From positions 61,228 to 125,227 of the forward strand of contig JALUAG010000077.1 in NCBI GenBank assembly GCA_027045875.1: a stretch of 64,000 bases of DNA, given 5' to 3'. This DNA comes from Alphaproteobacteria bacterium. GTDB taxonomy: Bacteria > Pseudomonadota > Alphaproteobacteria > Geminicoccales > Geminicoccaceae. Below are positions 48,877 to 57,742 of this stretch, piece after piece. The notes under the pieces are model-generated. The model was not told where the DNA came from. It made no database searches and worked only from the letters and a program-made list of their open reading frames with translations. Numbering within the stretch: position 1 is the stretch's first letter; each line of letters opens with the position of its first letter. A program made the translations under genes and the position numbers.

Positions 48877-49683
48877 TCATGGGCGTCCCCCGCCGGCCGG
48901 GGCGAGGCCCGCCGGCAGGCTCGCGAAGAAGAGGCCCACCGTCACGACGGCGATCGCCGGCCCTGCCGGCAGGTCGAACTGCCAGGCGCCGGCGAGGCCC
49001 GCCAGCACGCCGAGCCCCCCGATCGCCGCCGCCAGCAGCGCCATCGTCTCCGGCGTACGCGCGAAGCGCCGCGCCGTCGCCGCCGGTACGACGAGCAGGG
49101 CCATCACCAGCAGCATGCCCACCACCCGCATGCCCGCGGCCACCACGAGAGCGAGCAGGAGCACCAGCAGAAGGCGCATGCGCTGGACGGGTACGCCTTC
49201 CACCGCCGCCAGTTCCTCGCTCACGGTGGCGGAAAGGAGCGGCGGCCAGAAGCGCGCCAGGAGCCCGCCCACCGTCACGGCGACGAGCATCAGCACCGCG
49301 ATGTCGCCGTCGCCCACCGCCAGCACGTCGCCGAACAGATACCCGAGGAGATCGGTGCGCACGCCACCGAGCAGGCTTACCAGGATGACGCCGGCCGCGA
49401 GCGCCCCGTGCGCGAGCACCGCGAGCAGCGTGTCCACCGGCACCAGACGCTGGCGCTCGAGCAGCAGCAGAAGGAAGGCGAAGCCGAGCATGAAGGGCAG
49501 CACCGCAAGGCCCGGTGCGAGACCGAGCAGAAAGCCCGCGGCCACCCCGAGCAGCACCGAATGGGCGAGCGCCTCCCCGAAATAGGCCATCCGCCGCCAG
49601 ACGACGAAGGCGCCGAGAGGGCCGGCAGCGAGCGCGAACAGCAGCCCCGCCGCCGCCGCCCGCAGCATGAAGGGCTCCATCAT
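48877..49683 (-). CDS. znuB: Zinc ABC transporter permease ZnuB
   Basis: A 268-residue metal-type ABC permease (ZnuB/TroC family) with about eight membrane helices. Motifs include AGPLGAFVVWRRMAYFGEALAHSVLLGVA near the N-terminus and EGVPVQRMRLLLVLLLALVV later, with SVSEELAAVEG-like TVSEELAAVEG in the loop. The ATG at 49683 overlaps the znuC stop by 4 bases; an extended open frame upstream is non-homologous. It forms the channel for zinc (less likely manganese) import. Confidence 0.92.
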   Translation of the reverse strand: MMEPFMLRAAAAGLLFALAAGPLGAFVVWRRMAYFGEALAHSVLLGVAAGFLLGLAPGLAVLPFMLGFAFLLLLLERQRLVPVDTLLAVLAHGALAAGVILVSLLGGVRTDLLGYLFGDVLAVGDGDIAVLMLVAVTVGGLLARFWPPLLSATVSEELAAVEGVPVQRMRLLLVLLLALVVAAGMRVVGMLLVMALLVVPAATARRFARTPETMALLAAAIGGLGVLAGLAGAWQFDLPAGPAIAVVTVGLFFASLPAGLAPAGGGRP

Positions 49684-50444
49684 GCGTCGCGTCCCCGGTG
49701 GTGATGGCGGTAAGGCGCGAAGGCATCGGCGAATTCGGTGCCGAACAGGCGCTGAAAGGCGGGGTCGTGTGCCACGTCCACCGGCGTGCCGGCGCAGCAC
49801 ACCCGCCCCTCGAGACAGACCACGCGATCCGTGGCCGCCAGCACCAGATGGAGATCGTGGCTCACCAGCAGCACACCGCAGCGACGCCGGTCCCGCACCT
49901 CGGTAATCAGACGGTAGAGCTCGGCCTGGCCCGCGAGATCGACGCCCGTGAGCGGCTCGTCGAGGACGAGCAGGTCGGGATCGCGCAGCAGCGCCCGCGC
50001 CAGCAGGAGGCGGTGAAACTCGCCCCCCGACAGGGCGCCGATCTGCCGGTCGAGGCAGGGTGGCAGACCCACCTCCGCCAGCCGCTCGCCGAGCTCCTCC
50101 CGCCCCGCCGGGCGGGCGAGGGTGAGAAAGCGCGCGACGGTGAGAGGCAGGGCGGGATCGATCTCCAGCCGCTGCGGTGCGTAGCCGACGGTGAGGCCGG
50201 GCCGGCGGTGGACGGTTCCCGAATCCGGCGGAACGAGCCCGAGCAGCACCCGCACGAGCGTCGTCTTGCCGGCACCGTTGGGCCCCACGAGGGTGACGAT
50301 CTCCCCCGGCCCCACCGCCAACGTCACATGGTCGAGCACGACCCGGCCGTCCCGCACCAGCACGAGATCCCGGGCCGCGATCAGCGGTTCGCCGCTCGAC
50401 GCGGCCGCCTCGTGACGGGAACGGGTGACGGTTTCGGCTTGCAT
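49680..50444 (-). CDS. znuC: Zinc ABC transporter ATPase ZnuC
   Basis: A 254-residue ABC ATPase with Walker A GPNGAGKTT (about 54-62), signature LSGGEFHR, Walker B LLVLDEPLTGVD and switch VSHDLH. The C-terminus is His-rich (YRHHHRG). The ATG at 50444 gives the best start, but its ribosome-binding site is weak, so the N-terminus is uncertain. It is divergent from znuA with only 55 bp between them; no obvious Zur palindrome was seen there. Confidence 0.92.
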   Translation of the reverse strand: MQAETVTRSRHEAAASSGEPLIAARDLVLVRDGRVVLDHVTLAVGPGEIVTLVGPNGAGKTTLVRVLLGLVPPDSGTVHRRPGLTVGYAPQRLEIDPALPLTVARFLTLARPAGREELGERLAEVGLPPCLDRQIGALSGGEFHRLLLARALLRDPDLLVLDEPLTGVDLAGQAELYRLITEVRDRRRCGVLLVSHDLHLVLAATDRVVCLEGRVCCAGTPVDVAHDPAFQRLFGTEFADAFAPYRHHHRGRDA

Positions 50445-50499
50445 GTCGCGGCCCGCCGCTTGCAGATGGCGCCGTCTTCTTACGTCGGAGCGCATCCCG

Positions 50500-51396
50500 G
50501 TGAAAGTGCGAACCCTGCTGGCCGGCCTGCTGTTCCTCCTGGGCTCGGCCGGTCGGACCGCGGCGGGCGAGGCGCCGGTAGTGGTGGCGACCCTCGCGCC
50601 ACTGCACAGTCTCGCCGCCTTCGTCATGCGGGGCGCGGGCCGCCCCGACCTCCTGCTGGCGCCGGGTGCTTCCCCCCATTTCTACCAGCTCCGCCCCAGC
50701 GAGGCCCGGCGCCTCGCCGAGGCCGAGGTGATCCTGTGGGTCGGGCCGGAACTCGAGAATTTCCTCGTCCGCCCGCTGGCCAATCTGGCGCCCGACGCCG
50801 TCCGCGTCACCGCCTCGCGTCTTCCCGGCATCCGCCTCCTGCCGGCCGCCGACGACGCGCGGAATGCACCGTCCCCCGAAGCCTACGACCCCCACCTCTG
50901 GCTGGATCCCGCCAACGCCCGCGTGATCGGCGAGGCCCTCGCGGCGGTACTGGCCGAACGGGATCCCGCCCGGGCCGACCTCTACCGCACCAACGCCCGG
51001 GCGCTCGAACGGGCGCTCGCGGAACTCCGCCGTGAGCTCGATTCCCTTCTCGCCCCGGTGCGCGAGCGGCCCTTCCTCGTGCTCCACGACGCCTTCCGCT
51101 ACTTCGAGACCGCGTTCGGGCTGCGCGGTCTTGGCGCGGTCACCGTCTCGCCCGAGCGGCCGCCCGGCCCGAGGCGCCTTGCCGAGATCCTGCGGCGGAT
51201 CCGCCGTGAGGGCGTGGTCTGCATCTTCTCCGAGCCCCAGCTCCGCTCGCCGCTCCTCGACCGGCTGGTCGCGGACACCGGTGTGCGCACGGCGACGCTC
51301 GACCCGCTGGGCGTCGGAATCGACCCCGGCCCCGAGCTCTACTTCCGACTGCTGCGACGGAACGCCGAGGCGGTACGCGCCTGCCTCGGCGGCTAG
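50500..51396 (+). CDS. znuA: Zinc ABC transporter substrate-binding protein ZnuA
   Basis: A 298-residue periplasmic zinc-binding protein with a signal peptide (KVRTLLAGLLFLLGSAGRTAAG). The metal ligands are visible: His in ATLAPLHSLA, His in GASPHFYQLRPS and His in LVLHDAFRYFE, with a final Asp in the DPLGVGIDPG region. The His/Asp-rich flexible loop common in ZnuA is almost absent (DDARNAPSPEAYDPH), which may indicate lower chaperone function. The start is a GTG at 50500 with GGAG upstream. It ends in a 4-base overlap with the convergent ThDP gene. Confidence 0.92.
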   Translation: MKVRTLLAGLLFLLGSAGRTAAGEAPVVVATLAPLHSLAAFVMRGAGRPDLLLAPGASPHFYQLRPSEARRLAEAEVILWVGPELENFLVRPLANLAPDAVRVTASRLPGIRLLPAADDARNAPSPEAYDPHLWLDPANARVIGEALAAVLAERDPARADLYRTNARALERALAELRRELDSLLAPVRERPFLVLHDAFRYFETAFGLRGLGAVTVSPERPPGPRRLAEILRRIRREGVVCIFSEPQLRSPLLDRLVADTGVRTATLDPLGVGIDPGPELYFRLLRRNAEAVRACLGG

Positions 51397-52937
51397 GGCA
51401 GACGGGCCTCGATCAGATAGGGACCGTCGCTCGCCGCCGCCCGCTCGAGGGCCGCCGCCAGCTCCTCGGCCGTGTCCACGGCCTCGCCGGGAACGCCGAA
51501 GCCCCGCGCCACCTCGGGCCAGTCGATCGCCGGCCGACGCAGGTCCGTGAGCCGGCCGGTCTGCTCCCCGGGCCGCTCGATACCGGCGCGGTCGAGCTCG
51601 ATGCGCAGGATGCGGTAGGCCCGGTTGGCGCAGACGACGGTGGTTACCGGCAGTCCCTCCCGGGCCTGGGTCCAGAGCGCCTGCGGCAGGTAGGCGGCGC
51701 TGCCGTCCGCCTCGAGATGGAGGATGCGGATGCCGGGCCGGGCAAAGGCGGCGCCGATGGCGAGCGCCATCCCTTCGCCGATGGCCCCGCCGGTGAGGGC
51801 GATCTGGGTGTGCGGTCGGGCAGTGTGGGCGAGGCGCGAGAAGGGAGCGGCGCTCGACACGGCGGTGAGCACCACGACCCCGCCCTCGGGAAGATGCCGG
51901 ACGACGGCGGCGGCCAGCCGCTCGGTGTCCAGGGAGCCACGCGGTTCCGGCGGCGGCGCAGCCCCTTCGGCCGCGGCCGCAGGCGGGGCATCGAGGGCCT
52001 CGGCGAGGCCTTCGAGGGCGGCCGCCGCATCCTCCTCCGGGCCGGCCAGCGTCACCGCTCCCGGATGCCCCGAGAGATAGCGGCTCGGCAGATGACCGTA
52101 GCCGAAGAAGGACACGGGCGGCCGTGCCCCGCAAAGGACGACCGTGTCGAAACGGTCGAACACCTCCTGCGCCTGCTCGGGAAAATAGGGCAGCCGGTTC
52201 ACCCGCGGCCGGTCCCGTCCCGTCTCGAGGCGGGCGAACCCGGTCTCGCACAGGAGTTCGGCACCGAGACGGGCGGCGATCCGCCCGGCGGCCGCGAGCC
52301 CCGCTCCCCAGAGCGCCCGGCCGCCCAGGAACAGGCAGGCGCTTTTCGCCCCCTGCAGGCGGGCTGCAGTCCTCTCGATCCGCGCGGGGTCGAGGGGCGG
52401 GAACGGCTCGGGCGCCAGGAGCGGTGCCGGACCCACCTCGCGGGCCTGCTGGTGATCGTGCGGCACGACCAGGGTGGCCACGCCGCCGCGCCGGCTCCGG
52501 GCCGCGGCCAGCGCCGCGCGCGTATCGGCGGCCAGCGTTTCGGGCGAGGCGATTTCGCGGTACCAGTCGGAGACCGGCCGCGCGGCGCTCTCGATGTCCA
52601 TGGCGAGCGGCGGATCGGCCGAGAGATGCCAGCTCGCATGATCGCCGACCACGGCCACCACCGGCGAGCGCGCGCGCCGCGCGTTGTGCAGGTTGGCGAG
52701 GCCGTTGGCCAGGCCGGGCCCCAGATGCAGGAGCGCCAGGGCCGGGCGGCCGGCGAGGCGCGCGTAGCCGTCCGCGGCCCCCGTACAGACGTTCTCGTGC
52801 AGACAGAGAACGCCGCGCATCCCGCCCACCGAATCGAGTGCCAGCACGAGCGGCATCTCGGTGGTTCCCGGATTGGCGAAACAGATCTCGACGCCGTCCT
52901 CGACGGCGGTGGCGATCAGCCGTTCGGCGCCGTTCAC
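51393..52937 (-). CDS. ThDP-dependent enzyme, acetolactate synthase large subunit-like
   Basis: A 514-residue ThDP enzyme with the catalytic Glu (E48) in CLHENVCTGAADGYARL and the cofactor motif EADGSAAYLPQALWTQAREGLPVTTVVCANRAY, where the final N of the GDG-N motif is present. The annotation 'acetolactate synthase large subunit-like' is common for this subgroup, but residues point to a decarboxylase or carboligase of unknown substrate. The GTG at 52937 follows GGAG. It is the second ALS-like gene in this window; neither has a regulatory subunit beside it. Confidence 0.85.
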   Translation of the reverse strand: MNGAERLIATAVEDGVEICFANPGTTEMPLVLALDSVGGMRGVLCLHENVCTGAADGYARLAGRPALALLHLGPGLANGLANLHNARRARSPVVAVVGDHASWHLSADPPLAMDIESAARPVSDWYREIASPETLAADTRAALAAARSRRGGVATLVVPHDHQQAREVGPAPLLAPEPFPPLDPARIERTAARLQGAKSACLFLGGRALWGAGLAAAGRIAARLGAELLCETGFARLETGRDRPRVNRLPYFPEQAQEVFDRFDTVVLCGARPPVSFFGYGHLPSRYLSGHPGAVTLAGPEEDAAAALEGLAEALDAPPAAAAEGAAPPPEPRGSLDTERLAAAVVRHLPEGGVVVLTAVSSAAPFSRLAHTARPHTQIALTGGAIGEGMALAIGAAFARPGIRILHLEADGSAAYLPQALWTQAREGLPVTTVVCANRAYRILRIELDRAGIERPGEQTGRLTDLRRPAIDWPEVARGFGVPGEAVDTAEELAAALERAAASDGPYLIEARLP

Positions 52938-53055
52938 GGGCGGATCTCCGGTCTCCGGCGCGGAACGGCGAGCGGCCGGATCCTGCGGGATCCGGCCGCC
53001 GCCAGGGAATGAGGGAGGCTCGTTCCCGTTCGTGGTCGATGCTGCGCTCCGGCGA

Positions 53056-53071
53056 AGTGATCCACGTCACA
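53056..53071. promoter_or_regulatory. CRP-like palindromic box
   Basis: AGTGA-N6-TCACA closely matches the CRP consensus TGTGA-N6-TCACA, with one half perfect. It sits between the divergent ThDP gene (start at 52937) and the Crp/Fnr-family gene (start at 53150). Autoregulation or regulation of the ThDP gene by that protein is plausible but inferred. Confidence 0.5.
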
Positions 53072-53149
53072 CTCCCTTCGACAATACGCCCCTAAGGTGT
53101 CCATCAACGAGAAAAAACAGCCGAAACACCCACAGGGAGTTGCAACCTC

Positions 53150-53941
53150 ATGCGAACCGGGCTTTTGTCTGTGCAAATCGACCGCGGCGAACGACGGCAG
53201 GCGGATCGCCGGGGCCCAGCGACAACGAGAGAGATGGCTCGGCCCGAAGACATCCTCGCCGGTATCGACCTCTTCCGGCAGGTCGCCCCCGCCCAGCGGG
53301 TGCAGATCGCCCGCCAGGTGCTTCTGCGACGCTACACGGCGGGTCAGCTCGTGGTCGCCCATCACGATCCCGACCGCGACGTCTATTTCGTCATCGAGGG
53401 GCGCGTGCGGGTGACGCTGTTTTCCGAAGCGGGGCGCGAGATCGCCTTCCGGGATCTCGAGGCGGGCGAGACCTTCGGCGAGCTCGCGGCCATCGATCGT
53501 CAGCCCCGCTCGGCCAACGTCGTGGCCCTCGCCGACACGCTGCTCGGCAGCCTCGATCCCGACCTGTTCCTGGGCGCGGCGCTGCACCACCCGCCCCTCG
53601 GCGAGGCGCTGCTGCGCAAGCTCACCGGTCTCGTGCGTTCGCTTTCGGAGCGGGTCTACGAATTCGGGCTGCCCGTCCCCGTACGCATCGGACGCGAACT
53701 CGTCCGCCTCGCCCGCCGGGGCATGATCTCGGAGATGGCGGCCCGCATCCGGCCGGTGCCCAAGCACGCCGAGATCGCGAGTCGCATCAACACGCATCGC
53801 GAAGCGGTATCGCGCACCCTCGCCCAGCTCCAGCGCATGGACATCCTGCGCCGCGGTCAGGGTGAGTTGCTGGTGCCCGACATCCGCCGCCTCGAGGCCT
53901 GGGTCGAGAAGCTCGAGCTCGACCGCGCGCATCAGGGATAG
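53150..53941 (+). CDS. Crp/Fnr family transcriptional regulator
   Basis: A cNMP-binding-domain regulator (263 residues from this start). The sensor domain has VIEGRVRVTLFSEAGREIAFRDLEAGETFGELAAIDRQPRSANVVAL, with the PBC-like GELAAIDRQPRSA containing the RxA phosphate-contact pattern. The DNA-binding domain is a Crp-type helix-turn-helix, KHAEIASRINTHREAVSRTLAQLQR. It has no Fnr cysteines, so a cyclic nucleotide or no ligand is more likely than an iron-sulfur cluster. The ATG at 53150 has a GGAG site; a second ATG at 53234 is possible and would match the conserved region better. Confidence 0.9.
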   Translation: MRTGLLSVQIDRGERRQADRRGPATTREMARPEDILAGIDLFRQVAPAQRVQIARQVLLRRYTAGQLVVAHHDPDRDVYFVIEGRVRVTLFSEAGREIAFRDLEAGETFGELAAIDRQPRSANVVALADTLLGSLDPDLFLGAALHHPPLGEALLRKLTGLVRSLSERVYEFGLPVPVRIGRELVRLARRGMISEMAARIRPVPKHAEIASRINTHREAVSRTLAQLQRMDILRRGQGELLVPDIRRLEAWVEKLELDRAHQG

Positions 53942-54912
53942 CATCCGGCGACCCGGGCGCGGAGGACCACGAGGGCGAGCACGGTGTCGATGATCGGGGT
54001 GGGAACTCCGGTGATCCTTCCGAGCTCCTGCACCGCGGTGACGAGGGCGTCGATTTCCATCGGCCGCCCCCGTTCCAGATCCTGCAGCATCGAGGTCTTG
54101 TGGGCGCCGACGGCGGCCGCGCCCTCGATCCGGCGATCGACGTCGAGGGCGAAGCGCACCCCCAGTTTCTCGGCGATCGCCTGCGCCTCCACCATCATCG
54201 CCCGGGCGACCGCGCGGGTGCCGGGGTCGGTGGCGATCACGTCGAGGGTGGCGAGGGTGAGCGCGCTTATCGGGTTGAAGCTCAGATTGCCCCAGAGCTT
54301 CAGCCAGATCTCGTCACGGATGCGGGGCCTGACCGGTGCCTTGAAGCCGGCCGCCACCAGCGCGGCCGCCAGCCTCTTCACCCGTTCGCTGCGCGATCCG
54401 TCGGGCTCGCCGAGCACGAAGCGGTCACCCGAGAGCAGGCGGACGACGCCGGGCGCCACCACCTCGGCGGCCGGGTAGACGACGCAGCCGATGGCGCGCT
54501 CCGGGCCTATCCGCTCCCACTGCACACCACCGGGATCGACGCTTTCGAGCCGCCGTTCGCCGTAGGGGGAATCGAGCCTGTAGAAGTACCACCAGGGCAC
54601 GCCGTTGGCGGCGGTGACCACAGCCGTTTCGGGACCGAGCAGCGGCTGCATGGCGTCCACCACCCGCGGCACGGCGTTGGCCTTGAGGGTGACGATCACG
54701 TAGTCCTGCGGACCGAACTCGCGCGGATCGTCGCTCGCGAGCACGGGCACGGTGAATTCCTCGTCCGGGGTCTCGAGGCGCAGGCCGCAGCGCCGCATGA
54801 CCTCGAGATGGGGACCGCGGGCGATGAGCGCGATCTCCCCCACTTCCGCACGCACCAGGCGGGCCGCCAGCAGGCCGCCGATGGCCCCCGCACCGTAGAT
54901 CGCGATCTTCAT
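53932..54912 (-). CDS. 2-dehydropantoate 2-reductase family protein
   Basis: A 326-residue NADPH-dependent ketopantoate reductase (PanE/ApbA family). The N-terminal Rossmann motif is MKIAIYGAGAIGGLLAARL, followed by VTLKANAV, and the catalytic region includes DEIWLKLWGNLSFNPISALT (Lys and Asn) and GAHKTSMLQDLERGRPMEID (conserved Ser, Asp, Glu). Enzymes of this family also act on other 2-keto acids, so pantothenate synthesis is not certain. It overlaps the CoA-ligase gene upstream by 4 bases and the Crp gene's end by 10. Confidence 0.87.
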   Translation of the reverse strand: MKIAIYGAGAIGGLLAARLVRAEVGEIALIARGPHLEVMRRCGLRLETPDEEFTVPVLASDDPREFGPQDYVIVTLKANAVPRVVDAMQPLLGPETAVVTAANGVPWWYFYRLDSPYGERRLESVDPGGVQWERIGPERAIGCVVYPAAEVVAPGVVRLLSGDRFVLGEPDGSRSERVKRLAAALVAAGFKAPVRPRIRDEIWLKLWGNLSFNPISALTLATLDVIATDPGTRAVARAMMVEAQAIAEKLGVRFALDVDRRIEGAAAVGAHKTSMLQDLERGRPMEIDALVTAVQELGRITGVPTPIIDTVLALVVLRARVAGCYP

Positions 54913-56447
54913 GCGACGAGCCCCAGCCGTTCGGCGAGACCGATGCGCTGAAGCTTGCCGGTCGGCCCCTTCGGAATCTCGGAAACGAACACGATCCGTC
55001 GCGGCACCTTGAAGTCGGCCAGACGTTCGGCGGCGAACGCCCGCAGCTCCCGCTCGTCGGCCTCCGCCCCTTCGCGCAGCACCACGGCGGCGGCCACCTC
55101 CTCCCCGAGCTTGGGATGCGGCAGGGCGAAGGTCACCACCTGCCGCACCGCGGGATGGTCCATCAGCACCGTGTCCACCTCGAGCGGCGCGATCTTCTCG
55201 CCGCCCCGGTTGATCATCTCCTTGAGACGGCCGGTGATGAAGAGATAGCCGTCGGCATCGAAGCGCCCCTGATCGCCGGTCCGGAACCAGCGCCTTCCCT
55301 CCGCCTCGAAGAAGGCCGCGGCGTTGGCCTCCGGGTTGTTCTCGTAGCCCGGCGTGACGTTGGGTCCCGAGATCACGATCTCCCCTTCCTCGCCCGGCGC
55401 GAGGAAACGGCCGTCCTCGCCCAAGATGCGCACGCGCGGCCCCGCCTCCCGCCCCACCGATCCGGGCTTCCGGGGTGCCGGCGGCAGCGGGTTGCTGGTC
55501 ATCTGATGGGCGGCCTCGGTCATGCCGTAGGATTCGATCACCGGGCAGGCGAAGACGCGTTCGAGCTCGGCCATCACCTGGGGCGGCAGGGAGGCCGAGC
55601 TCGAACGGAGAAAGCGCAGACCGGCCGCGGCCAGCGCCTGGCCCCGACGCGCCGCCCGCCCCAGGATCGCCTGGTACATGGTGGGCACGGCGGTGATCCA
55701 GCTCGGTGCCGCCTCCTCCATCCAGCGGAACAGCCGCAGCGCGTCGAAGCCGGGCGTGAGGAACACCGAACCGCCGGCCGCCAGCGAGCTCAGCACCGCC
55801 GCCACCAGGCCGTGGATGTGGAAGAGGGGCATGATGTTGAGACAGCGGTCCGCCGGCGACAGCCGGAGGGTGGAGCCGATGTGCCCGGCGGAGGCGCAGA
55901 GATTGCGATGCAGCAGCGGTACGATCTTGGGCCGCGAAGTGGTTCCCGAGGTGTGGAGGACGAGCGCCACCTCTTCGCTTTCCGCGGGACCGCGGCGGGC
56001 CGCCGCTTCCGGCCCGCCCTCGGCCCCGAGCGCGAACGCGCCGGCGGGCGCGCCATCCGGCACCACGAGCCTCAGGATCCGCGCGCCGCGGCGCCGGGCC
56101 ACCGCGATCGCGGGCGTCTCCGCCTCGGCCGCCACGATCAGCGCGCGGGCGCCGAGATCCCCGAGATAGAAGTCGAACTCCTGTTCCCGGTAGGCGGGAT
56201 TGAGCGGCGCCGTGGTCGCCCCGCAGGCGACGGCCAGAAAGGCGGCGGCCATCTCCGGCCCGTTGGGCAGCACGATGGCCACCCGGTCTTCGCGGCCGAT
56301 CCCCAGTTCGTTGAGGCGCTCCACCGTCCGGTCGGCCAGATCGCGCAGACCAGCGAAGGTGAGCGGCGGTCGCCCGGGTGCCAGCAGCGCCGGCGCCTCC
56401 GCCTCCCCCCGATCGAGCAGCTCCCGTATCGTCGAGCCGTTGGCCAT
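54909..56447 (-). CDS. AMP-dependent CoA ligase, oxalate-CoA ligase/Pcs60-like
   Basis: A 512-residue ANL ligase. The P-loop is LHTSGTTSRPKIVPL (164-178), the adenine motif ESYGMTEAAHQM, the hinge RTGDQGRFDADGYLFITGRLKEMINRGGEKIAP, and the catalytic Lys is in GPTGKLQR. The KGPTGK-L-QR ending resembles oxalate-CoA ligase and the Pcs60 group. It is the upstream gene of a pair with the ketopantoate-reductase-like gene. The substrate is likely a small carboxylate, possibly oxalate, but this is uncertain. Confidence 0.88.
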   Translation of the reverse strand: MANGSTIRELLDRGEAEAPALLAPGRPPLTFAGLRDLADRTVERLNELGIGREDRVAIVLPNGPEMAAAFLAVACGATTAPLNPAYREQEFDFYLGDLGARALIVAAEAETPAIAVARRRGARILRLVVPDGAPAGAFALGAEGGPEAAARRGPAESEEVALVLHTSGTTSRPKIVPLLHRNLCASAGHIGSTLRLSPADRCLNIMPLFHIHGLVAAVLSSLAAGGSVFLTPGFDALRLFRWMEEAAPSWITAVPTMYQAILGRAARRGQALAAAGLRFLRSSSASLPPQVMAELERVFACPVIESYGMTEAAHQMTSNPLPPAPRKPGSVGREAGPRVRILGEDGRFLAPGEEGEIVISGPNVTPGYENNPEANAAAFFEAEGRRWFRTGDQGRFDADGYLFITGRLKEMINRGGEKIAPLEVDTVLMDHPAVRQVVTFALPHPKLGEEVAAAVVLREGAEADERELRAFAAERLADFKVPRRIVFVSEIPKGPTGKLQRIGLAERLGLVA

Positions 56448-56569
56448 GCACTCCTCCCCCGCAAAGTGCCCCGAAGGATGACGATCCGCCCGGATCGATC
56501 AAGGCCTTTGCGGCACGCCGGCGGGTTCTATCTGTCCCACGAGGACGAAGGAGCGAACGGGAGGCGACG

Positions 56570-57742
56570 ATGGTCCTTTCGCGGCTGCGTGCGTTGCTGC
56601 CGGTCGGCGCGGTTCTCGCCGTGGTCACGGGCTGCGCCCCCCTCGGCACCGGCACGCCGGCATGGGCGGCGGAGCCGGGCGAGGTCTTCGAGAGCGCGGT
56701 GCAGCGTTTCCGGCTCCATCTCGTGACCGACGGGCTCGAGCGCCCCTGGGGCCTCGCCTTCCTGCCCGACGGTTCGATGCTGGTCACCGAGCGCGTCGGC
56801 CGCCTGCGCCGCGTCGCCGCCGACGGCACGCTCGACCCGCGACCGGTGGGCGGTCTGCCGGAGATCTGGGCCAAGGGCCAGGGCGGCCTCCTCGACGTCG
56901 CCCTCGATCCGGATTTCGCCACCAACCGCCTCGTCTACCTCTCCTATTCCGCGCTCGGCGAGGACGGCCTCCCCGGTACCCGCGTCGCCCGCGGCCGTCT
57001 CGCCGGCGACCGCCTCGAGGAGGTGGAGGTGATCTTCGTCTCCAACGGACGGACCTCCACCGGCCGCCATTTCGGCTCGCGCCTGCTGTTCGACCGCGAA
57101 GGGTATCTCTACGTCACCTCCGGCGACCGCGGCCGGCGCGAGCTCGCCCAGGACCTCCGCAGCCACGCGGGCAAGGTGCTGCGCATCCTCCCCGACGGCT
57201 CGGTGCCGCCGGACAACCCCTTCGTCGGCCGCGAGGACGCCCTCCCGGAGATCTACACCTGGGGCAACCGCAACCCACAGGGGATGGCGCTCCATCCGGT
57301 GACCGGTGAGGTCTGGATCCACGAACACGGCCCCCAGGGCGGCGACGAGATCAACCTCCTGAAGCCGGGTGCCAACTACGGCTGGCCGGTGATCACCTAC
57401 GGGCGGGAATACGGTACCGGGCTGCCGATCGGCGAAGGCACCGCCAAGGAGGGGATGGAACAGCCGCTCTGGTACTGGGTGCCCTCGATCGCCCCCTCGG
57501 GCATGGCCTTCTACACCGGCGACCGGCTGCCGGGCTGGACCGGCGATCTGTTCGTCGGCGCCCTGCGCGCGCAGACCCTCGTCCGTCTCGAAGTCACGGA
57601 GGACGCCGTGATCTCCGAGGAACGCCTCCTCGAAGGGCGCATCGGCCGCATCCGCGACGTGCGCCAGGGACCCGACGGCTATCTCTATCTGTTGAACGAC
57701 GCCACCGACGGCGGCATCTGGCGGCTCGAGCCCGCGCCCTAG
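56570..57742 (+). CDS. PQQ-dependent sugar dehydrogenase (YliI/Asd-like)
   Basis: A 390-residue periplasmic beta-propeller dehydrogenase of the soluble glucose/aldose dehydrogenase family. The N-terminus has a lipobox-like VVTGC and then WGLAFLPDGSMLVTERVGRLRR. The conserved GRHFGSRLLFDREGYLYVTSGDRG contains the catalytic His, and GNRNPQGMALHP, HGPQGGDEINLLKPGANYGWP and the Trp-rich tail match the family. PQQ is the expected cofactor. It oxidises aldose sugars; the exact sugar is unknown. The ATG at 56570 follows GGGAGG. Confidence 0.93.
   Translation: MVLSRLRALLPVGAVLAVVTGCAPLGTGTPAWAAEPGEVFESAVQRFRLHLVTDGLERPWGLAFLPDGSMLVTERVGRLRRVAADGTLDPRPVGGLPEIWAKGQGGLLDVALDPDFATNRLVYLSYSALGEDGLPGTRVARGRLAGDRLEEVEVIFVSNGRTSTGRHFGSRLLFDREGYLYVTSGDRGRRELAQDLRSHAGKVLRILPDGSVPPDNPFVGREDALPEIYTWGNRNPQGMALHPVTGEVWIHEHGPQGGDEINLLKPGANYGWPVITYGREYGTGLPIGEGTAKEGMEQPLWYWVPSIAPSGMAFYTGDRLPGWTGDLFVGALRAQTLVRLEVTEDAVISEERLLEGRIGRIRDVRQGPDGYLYLLNDATDGGIWRLEPAP

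Noticed and set aside
50445..50499. Zur box between znuC and znuA
   Set aside because: No AT-rich palindrome of the Zur type is visible in the 55-bp gap, although zinc regulation is expected.
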